A stretch of DNA of 64,000 nt from JAKJGA01 sp029554345 (GCA_035395685.1 DAOPBR010000008.1:1-64000); one strand, 5' to 3'; positions 1 to 7,483 are shown, counted from the first letter of the stretch. Notes: generated by a model not told the origin, from the letters alone. A program made the numbers and translations.

Positions 1-2070
1 TGCAATCCAATATTTTGTTTTATCAAAATATACAGCATTTCTAATACTAGCACCTCCATCCGGAAATGTCCAATTTTCTCCATAATTGACTGATCTGCAT
101 ACATTCTCATTTCTTGTTGCAGTCATATACTTCCCGTCATTGCCCTGGTCACTAAGTGACGGATCAGTTTTTGACACATAACAGCTGTTCCAGTTTTTTG
201 AACCGGCTTCAGATTGCATCCATGTAACACCATAATCATCCGAAACCCATATATAGCCAGTCGGACTCCCTTCAATTGCTGCAACATATTGTCCGCTTGA
301 AGAGCATGATACAGCTTTCCAGTTTTTAGTTTCAGTATTGGAATACATATAAGCAGAATCAAAAACCGACAATAAAGCAGAAGGAAGGCTCAAACCTCTA
401 ACCCTGAAAATTGTACTGTAAACAGTTTCACTGGGTTCCATATTCGGCGATTTTGCATAAACGGCATATCTATATGCTCCAGGATATTTCGTCATTTGAA
501 TCCAATCATTTGATGATGTTGTCTTCGGATCATTGGGAATTGATAATGCATTGTACCAATTATCTAATGAATATGACTGATTATATTTTATTTCAGTATC
601 GGAAGGATACGTATTTGCGATGTCAATTGTGGCATAGTTAACACCGCCAGAAGGATAGACGAGTTTGCTCTCTGCAAATGATTGAACAGGATATGGCTGG
701 CATGTACTCAATTGAAATTCAGGCATCGGCGTTCTTATCTTGATTTTGACTGATGCAACAGATGACTGTTTATAACCCCGGGTAACGGCGACGGCTTTTA
801 TACTCGTGTTGACCTCGGCGTTTATAGCCGTTCCGGCATATTCATCCGATTCAGGTGTCGGTGTATCCGCTTCAGCAGAACCGATCGCAGTAGTATAAAA
901 TATCTTAGTGTCAGGACCACTTGCCGAAATAGTAACAGTCTGGGCATTATCATAGATATCAGCTACTTCGCTAAACACAGGGTTTGGTGTTGTTCCCTTC
1001 TCAACCGTAGTAAATGTATTGCTTTTCGCATCAATGTATTCATTGCCAGCTAAGTCTTTTATTCCGCTCCGGCCGCTCACTTTATAATTAGAATAGTATT
1101 CAAGCCCGTCAGGAACAAAGGTAACAATATTTCCTTCAACAGAGCATTTGCCCGAAGGATTTGGCTTTAATAAAGAGAAAAATGATCCATTGTCTTCAAG
1201 TTTCACAGAACTATCAGAAACAGATGAAGGCATTATTTCTTCGTCAAACACAAGCCTCAAAGGCGAGCGCAATCCGACACCAGTTGTGCCGCTTGTATCG
1301 ATGCTGTTAAGCTGCGGCGGCGTATTATCAACTGTCACGGGAGCAAGCGCGGCGAATGGATCGTTTATTCCGTCAGAAAATACAACCCATACTTTATTAC
1401 GAAACTCAGGCGTTGAAAGTTTTACTTTTGCCTCAGTGGACGAAGCAGGTCCGGCAATATCTACAATTATATCCTTAAAGTTTCCGTTTTCATCCTTTCT
1501 GTATAAAAAGTAATCAGATGCCGGACGCAACCCGGCAGAGCTTTCATCCACGCCATTATCGCAGTACAACTGATAAATTCCTTCACAGTCGGCTTTGAAT
1601 GATATCCTGGTATTTTTTTCTTTCTGAATATATGCAGAACCTTCATATCTTACCGTAACGGTCGGTCCGCGCCTTCCCTTTCCTATTTCATAATTTGTGG
1701 CAGCGCTCGCGTCTTTATGGTCGACAACTGAAACAGCAACAGTCACGGGAAGTCCCGGGCGCACAAAAGAACCTGTAACAAAAGGAATAGTACACGAATC
1801 ATCGGTATTAACAGGGTTTCCGAATGTTCCGTAGTCTGAATTAAACTGAAACTTTAGTTTTTTATTTTCGGGATCATGAGCCTTGACAGTTATAGTAAAT
1901 TTCATTCCGGCTTTAAGCGAATCAGTCGAAGAACCGTTCAATGACACGGCTTTAACATCAATAATCGACGGAGGCTCGTTCGGTTCAAAATTCTGCGCGT
2001 CGCCGATAGTTCCGCCGCCGCACGAATTTAAAAATATTATAAATGCCGCTAAAGCAAAAAGTTTTTTCAT
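1..2070 (-). CDS. Large surface lipoprotein with Ig-like, chitobiase-type and Asp-box repeats (3' end beyond window)
   Basis: About 690 residues are visible and the gene runs off the left edge. The ATG at 2070 follows a strong GAGGAGG site. The protein opens with a lipoprotein signal (MKKLFALAAFIIFLNSC, Cys17), so it is probably lipid-anchored and outside the cytoplasm. Residues about 20-245 form a domain shared with the next gene upstream. Then comes a Big_5-like Ig domain (starts at DNTPPQLNS, ends near IKDLAGNEY), two chitobiase/hexosaminidase C-terminal-type repeats (IFYTTAIGSAEADTPTPES), and near the edge Asp-box (BNR) motifs SDDYGVTW and the weaker SVNYGENW. No catalytic domain is visible. 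A role in adhesion or glycan binding is inference. It lies 15 bp downstream of its paralogue and is probably cotranscribed with it. Confidence 0.85.
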   Translation of the reverse strand, partial: MKKLFALAAFIIFLNSCGGGTIGDAQNFEPNEPPSIIDVKAVSLNGSSTDSLKAGMKFTITVKAHDPENKKLKFQFNSDYGTFGNPVNTDDSCTIPFVTGSFVRPGLPVTVAVSVVDHKDASAATNYEIGKGRRGPTVTVRYEGSAYIQKEKNTRISFKADCEGIYQLYCDNGVDESSAGLRPASDYFLYRKDENGNFKDIIVDIAGPASSTEAKVKLSTPEFRNKVWVVFSDGINDPFAALAPVTVDNTPPQLNSIDTSGTTGVGLRSPLRLVFDEEIMPSSVSDSSVKLEDNGSFFSLLKPNPSGKCSVEGNIVTFVPDGLEYYSNYKVSGRSGIKDLAGNEYIDAKSNTFTTVEKGTTPNPVFSEVADIYDNAQTVTISASGPDTKIFYTTAIGSAEADTPTPESDEYAGTAINAEVNTSIKAVAVTRGYKQSSVASVKIKIRTPMPEFQLSTCQPYPVQSFAESKLVYPSGGVNYATIDIANTYPSDTEIKYNQSYSLDNWYNALSIPNDPKTTSSNDWIQMTKYPGAYRYAVYAKSPNMEPSETVYSTIFRVRGLSLPSALLSVFDSAYMYSNTETKNWKAVSCSSSGQYVAAIEGSPTGYIWVSDDYGVTWMQSEAGSKNWNSCYVSKTDPSLSDQGNDGKYMTATRNENVCRSVNYGENWTFPDGGASIRNAVYFDKTKYWIA

Positions 2071-2085
2071 AAATCCTCCTCTCAT

Positions 2086-2859
2086 TCAGGGAACTGCCGT
2101 AACAACGCTTTTCACGGAAATGTCGTCGTTTATATAATCACAGAAAATAATCCATATATTATTAGGAGCGCTGTTGAGTTTGAGTTTTACGTTTGAATCA
2201 ACTGCGGAACTGAGTCCGGAAATCGTCACAGTTACATAGTCGAATATTCCGCCGGTTTCATCATAAGGAAATATTCTCTCAGAATCATTCATTTTTAACG
2301 TGCCGGAAAGAGCGGCATTGTCGCATATTACCTGATAGTATCCTTTACAATCTGCTTTAACCCTGATCGATGCGGTTCCGTTATTATTGCAATTTATTGC
2401 CGAATCGCCCGGATGAATTTCAAGAACCGCTTTTTTCTTTCCCTTTCCGACTGAATGAACACCTTTGTATTCACCGCCGATTGGATCTGTTATCGCAAGA
2501 TTGATATCAACAGGTGTTTCGATTTTTACTTTATCATTCGTTACAAAAGTAATTTTGCATAGGTTTCCTGAAACTTCTTTACCGCCGAAGGTGCCGAAAT
2601 CAGATGTGAATTCAAAATCGAGTCCTTCATCTTCAGGGTCAATTCCTTCTACCGTGATATTAAAGACAACATCTTTTACGAGCGAATTGACATCAATTCC
2701 TGCTGATTCTGGTGCTAGAACTGCAGAAAAACTTGCGAGTTGAGGATTTTCATTCGGTACAAAATCCTGAGCATTGCCGATTGCGCTTCCGCCGCAGGAG
2801 GTCAGCAGAATCAATAATAAAAAAGCCCAAGCCGCAGATAGAAATATACGCGTACGTAT
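2086..2859 (-). CDS. Lipoprotein, short paralogue of the neighbouring surface protein; apparent AUA start
   Basis: Unrecognised family. The mature part starts CGGSAIGNAQDF and aligns with the first ~230 residues of the downstream lipoprotein (shared DPE.., F.SD[FY]GTFG, K.DC.G.YQ..CDN and W..F.D.INDD patterns), so the two are tandem paralogues. The first ordinary start codon in frame is TTG at 2814, but it leaves only six residues before the lipobox Cys and no basic n-region. The frame is open back to 2871. An ATA codon at 2859 lies 5 nt after GGGGG and gives RTRIFLSAAWAFLLLILLTSC, a textbook lipoprotein signal. I therefore start it at 2859 (257 residues), with the start codon uncertain. A sequencing error is the alternative. 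Confidence 0.75.
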   Translation of the reverse strand: MRTRIFLSAAWAFLLLILLTSCGGSAIGNAQDFVPNENPQLASFSAVLAPESAGIDVNSLVKDVVFNITVEGIDPEDEGLDFEFTSDFGTFGGKEVSGNLCKITFVTNDKVKIETPVDINLAITDPIGGEYKGVHSVGKGKKKAVLEIHPGDSAINCNNNGTASIRVKADCKGYYQVICDNAALSGTLKMNDSERIFPYDETGGIFDYVTVTISGLSSAVDSNVKLKLNSAPNNIWIIFCDYINDDISVKSVVTAVP

Positions 2860-3083
2860 AAAATCCCCCTTTCACATATTAATCAAAAACTATATAAATT
2901 ATATAGTAATTATTAAACTCATTTTTTATCAAGCATTCTCTTATTTGTAGTGTCATAAAAGGCCGAAAATTTACATTTTTTCAGTGTTTTTTTAAGGTTT
3001 TTTGCGTTTTGCTGAAAAAACCTCACAAAACAACGTATATATTATTGACAGGCATGTTTTTTTCTAATAGTTTAAGGTGGATA

Positions 3084-3464
3084 ATGAGTACTGCAATGGA
3101 ATTTACGAAAGAACAGCTTGAACAGATCGGTTCATACATCGAATCAAACTTCGACCGTTTCGGTGCGAAGAGCAATGTAGTCCAACTCCGCCCGTACGAC
3201 ATTCAGCTCATCGAACGCATGACGCGCATCGAAGAAGAACTCAGAAGCCAGCGCGAATTGATGCAGTTGGGATTCAATCAGATGGACAAACGGTTCGAAT
3301 CCATGCAGAAACAATCGGACACACGCTTTGAAATGATGCAGAAAAATATGGATACACGTTTCGATGACATGAATAAAAAATTCAACATGATAACGTGGAT
3401 GATGAGTGCAGGCTTTACAATAATTGCAACAGTTATAACACTGATTTCAATCTTCGGTAAATAA
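3084..3464 (+). CDS. Small coiled-coil protein with C-terminal membrane anchor (Bdr/DUF1640-like)
   Basis: 126 residues. The ATG at 3084 is chosen because AAGGTGG lies just upstream; longer in-frame starts have no ribosome site. Residues about 50-100 are heptad-rich with repeated units of the type MQKQSDTRFEMMQKNMDTRF. They lead straight into a single hydrophobic helix (MITWMMSAGFTIIATVITLI) and a short charged tail. The layout resembles Borrelia Bdr and DUF1640 proteins, whose functions are unclear. It stands alone, converging on the AbiE-like pair. Confidence 0.7.
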   Translation: MSTAMEFTKEQLEQIGSYIESNFDRFGAKSNVVQLRPYDIQLIERMTRIEEELRSQRELMQLGFNQMDKRFESMQKQSDTRFEMMQKNMDTRFDDMNKKFNMITWMMSAGFTIIATVITLISIFGK

Positions 3465-3506
3465 AATCGCGGGCAGTCGGAACGATGGTGAAACTCTGCA
3501 TTTACT

Positions 3507-4058
3507 TCAATTTTGCATTTTACAGTAATTATCAATGATTTGCAGTATTCTGGATATTCGCACCCCGGCGATTGTTGAAGAAACAACAAAAAAACCGTGC
3601 AAGGCATCAATGAATGTATCATCTATCATCAGAAGTGAAAGTTCATTCTTCAAAAATTGATGAACTTCAGCTACGGATTCCGAATCGAAAGGCAATGATC
3701 TTGTAATACTTTGATTTATTCCGGACTTATACCACTTGTTCGTAAAACCGAGAGCTTCTTCTTCCGTAGACATGACATCGACTTTTACATTGTTATAAAT
3801 TAGCCTGCATAAAGGCGCTTGTTCGTCACTCATTTCATCTTTAAAGCCTTTCGCTCTCAACTTTGAAATAAATTCAGTATATTTTCCATATGTGCACATG
3901 TTTATAACGAAATCGACATCATCAGTCGGACGCATTCTCTCAGATGCCGGATTTTCACAATATAGAAATGTTACCGCACCTCCGACAAAAACAACCTCTT
4001 TCCTCAGATCACCTAATCCATCGCAGACAGTTTGAAGCATTTGAATATTGGATTTCAA
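3507..4058 (-). CDS. AbiEii/AbiGii-like nucleotidyltransferase, apparently internally deleted
   Basis: 183 residues. The N-terminal half carries the polymerase-beta-type nucleotidyltransferase signature: VFVGGAVTFLY, then RPTDDVDFVI, with KVDVM as the later acidic strand. Family members continue after GFTNKWY with a segment holding an ATK.EAF.GRG and SHD.EDI block. Here PFDSES runs directly into VAEVHQFLKNELSLL, so roughly 45-50 expected residues seem to be missing in frame near 3675-3690 (judged from memory of the family). It overlaps the HTH gene by 4 bp (ATGA), as in bicistronic AbiE-type toxin-antitoxin pairs. It may be inactive or a divergent short form. Confidence 0.7.
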   Translation of the reverse strand: MKSNIQMLQTVCDGLGDLRKEVVFVGGAVTFLYCENPASERMRPTDDVDFVINMCTYGKYTEFISKLRAKGFKDEMSDEQAPLCRLIYNNVKVDVMSTEEEALGFTNKWYKSGINQSITRSLPFDSESVAEVHQFLKNELSLLMIDDTFIDALHGFFVVSSTIAGVRISRILQIIDNYCKMQN

Positions 4059-4564
4059 CTCCGCCCGTCTCCGATCATTGAAATTAACATCTTTTCAGCG
4101 ATTTCACGTTCGCGAATTCTTCCTGTCCTCTGAGCGTCAAGCAGAGCGCAATAATCATACAAGTTGCTGTTTTTGAGAGCGATAACGGGTATCGATTTAT
4201 AAAACGGAATCAGCGAAGTCCCCCGGATTTCTCCGTCCGGATGGGGCCAGACAAAAACATCGTCGTTGCTGTATACAATGCGGTTTTCGAAAACAGGCGC
4301 CGCGAAGGATGTAGGAATTCCTCTTTCCATCTGTCCGAATGTAGGCGGAAAAACATATTTAAAACCATGAATGAGAAATTCCTTTGCCGCAGCGGTTATC
4401 GGAGTATAGTCGCCAAGAAGCAGTCTTGAATTTATCAACCGCTTTATCGCCGAATGAGTTTCGGAAAGACTGATTCCGGTACCACGGCTTATCAGCGGCA
4501 TGGTTACCATTTCATCTGCGCTTTGCAGCAAATAAAGAAGAATTAAAATATCCTGTGCTTTCAT
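4055..4564 (-). CDS. Winged-HTH protein, presumed antitoxin/repressor partner of the nucleotidyltransferase
   Basis: 169 residues. Residues about 5-55 form a helix-turn-helix (MPLISRGTGISLSETHSAIKRL). The remainder (PTFGQMERGIPTSFAAPVF, then VFVWPHPDGEIRG) is a pattern I know from proteins encoded just before AbiEii-like nucleotidyltransferases. It is first in the pair and overlaps the second gene by 4 bp. No ribosome site precedes the ATG, but TATAAT ends 8 nt upstream, which suggests a leaderless or nearly leaderless transcript. A 24-bp perfect palindrome lies further upstream and is a natural candidate operator for autoregulation (inference). Confidence 0.7.
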   Translation of the reverse strand: MKAQDILILLYLLQSADEMVTMPLISRGTGISLSETHSAIKRLINSRLLLGDYTPITAAAKEFLIHGFKYVFPPTFGQMERGIPTSFAAPVFENRIVYSNDDVFVWPHPDGEIRGTSLIPFYKSIPVIALKNSNLYDYCALLDAQRTGRIREREIAEKMLISMIGDGRS

Positions 4565-4572
4565 GATACAAC

Positions 4573-4601
4573 ATTATACAGACTGTTTAATAATTTCCAT
4601 A
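4573..4601 (-). promoter_or_regulatory. Candidate promoter of the AbiE-like pair
   Basis: On the minus strand TATAAT occupies 4578-4573 with a poor -35 (TATGGA) 17 bp upstream. The predicted transcription start falls within about 3 nt of the ATG at 4564, which would explain the missing ribosome site. Confidence 0.45.
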
Positions 4602-4607
4602 ACTTTT

Positions 4608-4631
4608 TTTCGCGTTTCGCGAAACGCGAAA
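4608..4631. repeat. 24-bp perfect palindrome upstream of the AbiE-like pair (candidate operator)
   Basis: The half-site is TTTCGCGTTTCG followed by its exact reverse complement. Each arm holds a tandem TTTCGCG-type unit. No T-tract follows on either strand, so a terminator is unlikely. The rest of the 4565-4874 intergenic stretch is AT-rich; I see only a short GTCGGAACNATCCCGAT motif at 4714-4730. Confidence 0.5.
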
Positions 4632-4874
4632 TTATCGCAACACAATTATCTTTATGTTTATTTTATTTTTTATTTATCAATATGCCCGTTAAACTGCATT
4701 ACTTGAAGCCGAGGTCGGAACCATCCCGATAAAAGAGACGCTTCAACAAGCGACTGCTCAACCTTTTGCCTTAATTTAATTTCTACTACACGGCAAAATA
4801 CTTGAATTTATATTATTATAAGAAATAATTTAGCTCTTATTATTATTACAAAAAACAGGTAAAGCAGAAACTGA

Positions 4875-6002
4875 ATGATAACAATAAAAGGCTCATACAA
4901 CACCGCTAATGTAATGATTGATGAAATTGATGAAACTGCAAGAGAACAGATTCAGAATTTTCTGAATCATCCGGCTTTTGCCAATACCTATATCGCGGTA
5001 ATGCCTGATGTTCACGCCGGAAAAGGCGCGGTCATCGGTTTCACAATGAAAACAAACGGCTTCATTATTCCTAATGTTATAGGTGTAGATATCGGCTGCG
5101 GAATGTTATCTGCAAAATTCAGCCTTGATTCAATCGATCCCGCAAAGCTTGACTCATTTATCAGAACGGAAATTCCTTCCGGTTTCGCTATAAACAAAAA
5201 TCATAACTGCGTTTCGAAAAGTCAGAAACATGAAATCAGAGACGTATGCCTAAGAATTAAAACCGACACCGACAAGGCATTAAACGCCGTTGGTTCCCTC
5301 GGCGGAGGAAATCATTTCATCGAAGCCGGATATGATTCTAACAGATATTTATGGATAACTATCCATTCAGGAAGCCGAAATTTCGGTCTGAAAATAGCCG
5401 TACATTACCAAAAGAAAGCGAAAGAAATCCTCAGTAAAAATTCAGCCGATATTCAATACAAAGATCTCGAATTTATGCCGGAAGACAGCCCTGAATGCCG
5501 GGATTATCTGCGTGATCTTTTTACCGCACAGAGATTTGCCGCTTCAAACAGAGAAGAAATGATGCGCCGGATCATTTCATTTATCGGAAAAGATCCCGAG
5601 GAAACGATTGAATCCGTTCACAACTTCATCGGAACGGATAACATAATCAGAAAAGGAGCGACTCCCGCTCACAAGGGACAAAAGGTAATTATACCTTTCA
5701 ACATGAGAGACGGAATCGCAATATGCGAAGGAAAGGGTTCGGAAAAATATAACTGCTCGGCTCCTCATGGTGCTGGAAGAATATTGAGCCGCGTGCAGGC
5801 AAAGAAACAATTATCCGCGGATGATTTCCGCCGGCAGATGACAAATGCCGGAATATACACATCGACTGCATCAAAGGAGACTTTAGATGAAGCCCCCGGC
5901 GCATACAAAGACATGAACTTGATTCTTGATAATATAAAAGAAACCGTAGAAGTAATTGAAATGATCAAACCCGTGTATAACTTCAAAGCGGGGAAGGAAT
6001 AG
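4875..6002 (+). CDS. rtcB: RtcB-family RNA ligase
   Basis: 375 residues, a compact RtcB. The family joins RNA 2',3'-cyclic phosphate or 3'-phosphate ends to 5'-OH ends through a GMP-histidine intermediate with Mn2+. Visible motifs are MPDVHAGKGAVIG, GVDIGCGM (metal-binding Cys), GGGNHF (metal-binding His), HSGSRN and SAPHGAGR (the guanylylated His). The ribosome site before the ATG is weak. No archease or rtcA is nearby. It sits between two toxin-antitoxin-like loci, so a role in repairing RNA cut by a toxin such as HepT is conceivable, but this is inference from position only. Confidence 0.93.
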   Translation: MITIKGSYNTANVMIDEIDETAREQIQNFLNHPAFANTYIAVMPDVHAGKGAVIGFTMKTNGFIIPNVIGVDIGCGMLSAKFSLDSIDPAKLDSFIRTEIPSGFAINKNHNCVSKSQKHEIRDVCLRIKTDTDKALNAVGSLGGGNHFIEAGYDSNRYLWITIHSGSRNFGLKIAVHYQKKAKEILSKNSADIQYKDLEFMPEDSPECRDYLRDLFTAQRFAASNREEMMRRIISFIGKDPEETIESVHNFIGTDNIIRKGATPAHKGQKVIIPFNMRDGIAICEGKGSEKYNCSAPHGAGRILSRVQAKKQLSADDFRRQMTNAGIYTSTASKETLDEAPGAYKDMNLILDNIKETVEVIEMIKPVYNFKAGKE

Positions 6003-6009
6003 GGATTTT

Positions 6010-6090
6010 TCAGAATTGAATGAAAGTTAATGTGCCCTCACCCAGCATGAATTTATCTTTGATATCAATCAAATGTTGCTTTTTCTCCAT
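6010..6090 (-). pseudogene. Truncated second copy of the micro-ORF found upstream of mntA
   Basis: A 26-codon frame (MEKKQHLIDIKDKFMLGEG..) whose middle is identical to the 42-codon frame at 6886-7014 because both lie in the 35-bp direct repeat. The frames diverge after LGEG and this copy stops early. No good ribosome site. Probably a remnant. The surrounding 6003-6270 stretch shows no other gene; a small GAAGAC/GTCTTC hairpin lies near 6226-6240. Confidence 0.3.
6035..6069. repeat. 35-bp direct repeat, copy A (downstream of hepT)
   Basis: Begins CCCTCACCCAGCATG and ends GATATCAAT. It is identical to 6953-6987. Weaker similarity continues beyond it (ATTGCTT, then TCTC and CCAT). It also extends toward a degenerate GTTACCTC/hairpin block on the far side. 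Confidence 0.85.
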
Positions 6091-6270
6091 TGTCTTTTTT
6101 GTGCATTTTCCATCCTGGCCGCACAAAACTGGTGCACATCCTGTGCACTATGCCTGTCAGCTTCGAATACTGCTTTAATTATTTTTTACACATCAAAGTC
6201 AGAGGTAACTTTTGCGCTATCCCACTGAAGACTTCGTCTTCCTCGCAGATAGTCGGAACGATCCCGATTA

Positions 6271-6600
6271 TTATATTTTTCTTAAATTTTGAAGCAATTC
6301 AGGAAGGTCTAATACAACAGTTTTCCACAAAACGCTATCATCTACAACATCATAACCATGAATGAGACGATCGCGCATAGCTGAAATGATCTTCCATGGA
6401 ATCATAGGATATTTACTTCTAATCTCATCTGGAATTCTTTTTGCGGCTTCGCCCATAACCTCAAAGCATCTTATAACAGCATATCTGGTTTTTAAATCTT
6501 TAGAAAAAGAATCGAAACTGGTATCTTTCGTAAATTCTATTATTAACTCGGCAGACCTTATAATATCTTCAACATAGTCGGTGTAGACTTTTTCAGACAT
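6271..6600 (-). CDS. hepT: HepT-like ribonuclease toxin (DUF86)
   Basis: 109 residues. HepT proteins are HEPN-type RNases. The catalytic Rx4HxY motif is intact here (RDRLIHGY), preceded by the typical FEVMGEAAKRIPDEI and YPMIPWKIISAMRD stretches. The ATG at 6600 follows GAGG with 7-nt spacing. The gene overlaps mntA by 8 bp and is translated second. In characterised pairs MntA transfers AMP groups to the tyrosine of this motif and thereby blocks the RNase. The intact motifs in both partners suggest a functional pair. Confidence 0.9.
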   Translation of the reverse strand: MSEKVYTDYVEDIIRSAELIIEFTKDTSFDSFSKDLKTRYAVIRCFEVMGEAAKRIPDEIRSKYPMIPWKIISAMRDRLIHGYDVVDDSVLWKTVVLDLPELLQNLRKI

Positions 6601-6889
6601 AGACAACCTCTGAAAGAATCCTTTCGCCGATTGTGCGCTTCAAATCACGCTTGATGACAAGATCAACTTTTTTATCAAACTTTGCGGAAAGCGACTGCTC
6701 AAGCTCGATAAGTGAAAACAGCGTCATACAGCTTTCATCAGTAAGATCAATGAGAATATCGATATCGCTGTTTTCGTCGGCTTCACCGCGCAGATATGAA
6801 CCAAAAAGACCGATGCTTTGAACGCCTAGAGCACTTAGCCTTTCTTTTTCTAAATGAAGAACATTCATAATTTCACGTGAGGTAATCAT
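6593..6889 (-). CDS. mntA: MntA-like minimal nucleotidyltransferase antitoxin
   Basis: 98 residues. It shows the minimal nucleotidyltransferase signature GLFGSYLRGEADENSDIDILID (GSxxRG, SDxD) and a third acidic strand KVDLVI. The family AMPylates HepT. There is no ribosome site before the ATG at 6889. Instead the start codon overlaps the TGA of a 42-codon upstream frame (ATGA), which points to translational coupling. Confidence 0.9.
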   Translation of the reverse strand: MITSREIMNVLHLEKERLSALGVQSIGLFGSYLRGEADENSDIDILIDLTDESCMTLFSLIELEQSLSAKFDKKVDLVIKRDLKRTIGERILSEVVYV

Positions 6890-7014
6890 AGGTAAATATT
6901 ATCTTCAAAAATAGATTTGTCAAGCCATTCATGCAGGTAATGAATTCTTGCTCCCTCACCCAGCATGAATTTATCTTTGATATCAATAATATATTGCTTA
7001 GTCTCAACGTCCAT
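6886..7014 (-). CDS. Putative 42-residue micro-ORF coupled to mntA
   Basis: Reads MDVETKQYIIDIKDKFMLGE, then GARIHYLHEWLDKSIFED and ends NIYL. Its TGA overlaps the mntA ATG by 4 bp, and mntA has no ribosome site of its own, so translation of this frame may deliver ribosomes to mntA. I do not recognise the peptide. The leader upstream holds a TTGCGG-GAAA-CCGCAA stem with a GNRA-type loop. It could be a leader peptide, a third component, or the tail of a decayed gene. Confidence 0.4.
   Translation of the reverse strand: MDVETKQYIIDIKDKFMLGEGARIHYLHEWLDKSIFEDNIYL
6953..6987. repeat. 35-bp direct repeat, copy B (upstream of mntA)
   Basis: Identical to 6035-6069, 918 bp away. The two copies bracket hepT-mntA. 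Both are preceded (minus-strand sense) by a similar hairpin plus a TTACCTC block, so the duplicated unit was probably longer and has decayed in copy A. Confidence 0.85.
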
Positions 7015-7203
7015 CCATGTCCGTTTCGATATTTGACATCAATATTTCTTTCCCACACATCTCTGAGGTAACGCTTGCGGTTTCCCGCAAAAGACTGAGT
7101 CTTTCTCTCGGGCAATGTTTCCGCCTCCATGCGGAAACTAAATGGCGAAGCCGATGAAGAAAGACCTTTCCCGGGAGAGGGCTATCTCTCATTATATTAT
7201 TGA

Positions 7204-7442
7204 TTCATCAAAAGATGAATTATAGAAAAAGCACCTAAACATCAGCCGAAGGCTGATACCAAATAAGCTGAGCTTTCGCAATCCGCTGAAAGCGGTGCGA
7301 AAATCGAAGCGAAAAAAGCCGCGCGGCGATTGAGCGACGTATTTTTCTTTCGCCGGTTTCTTTTGTTACGCAGACAAAAGAAATCGGCAAAACCGGGTAA
7401 AGGGTGTGAAACACCCTTTGAAGTCTGCCCGCATCGCGGGCA
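7204..7442. repeat. Cluster of perfect inverted repeats between mntA and rplT
   Basis: This gene-free stretch is packed with hairpins: ATTCATC/GATGAAT (from about 7203); ATCAGCC-GAA-GGCTGAT (7241-7257); TTTCGCA-at-CCGC-tgaaa-GCGG-TGCGAAA (7274-7302); GCCGCGCGGC (7318-7327); TTTCTTTTGT/ACAAAAGAAA with flanking GCCG/CGGC (7352-7388); AAAGGGTGT-GAA-ACACCCTTT (7399-7419); TGCCCGC-ATC-GCGGGCA (7426-7442). Three of the loops are only 3 nt. No reading frame here looks like a protein. It resembles a composite of REP-like elements and lies directly downstream of the rplT terminator. Confidence 0.7.
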
Positions 7443-7456
7443 TCTTTAAAACAAAA

Positions 7457-7483
7457 AAGCGTTCCGAATCGGAACGCTTTTTT
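7457..7483 (-). terminator. Rho-independent terminator after rplT (bidirectional)
   Basis: The stem GCGTTCCG/CGGAACGC is flanked by an A-run on one side and a T-run on the other, so it can stop transcription from either direction. It closes the thrS-infC-rpmI-rplT operon. Confidence 0.85.

Noticed and set aside
6090..6365. Plus-strand frame of 91 codons downstream of rtcB
   Set aside because: No ribosome site, overlaps hepT antisense and contains the direct repeat; composition is not protein-like.
7040..7080. Integron attC-like core GTTACCT near the mntA leader
   Set aside because: It does not fit GTTRRRY, and no attC stem or integrase is present.
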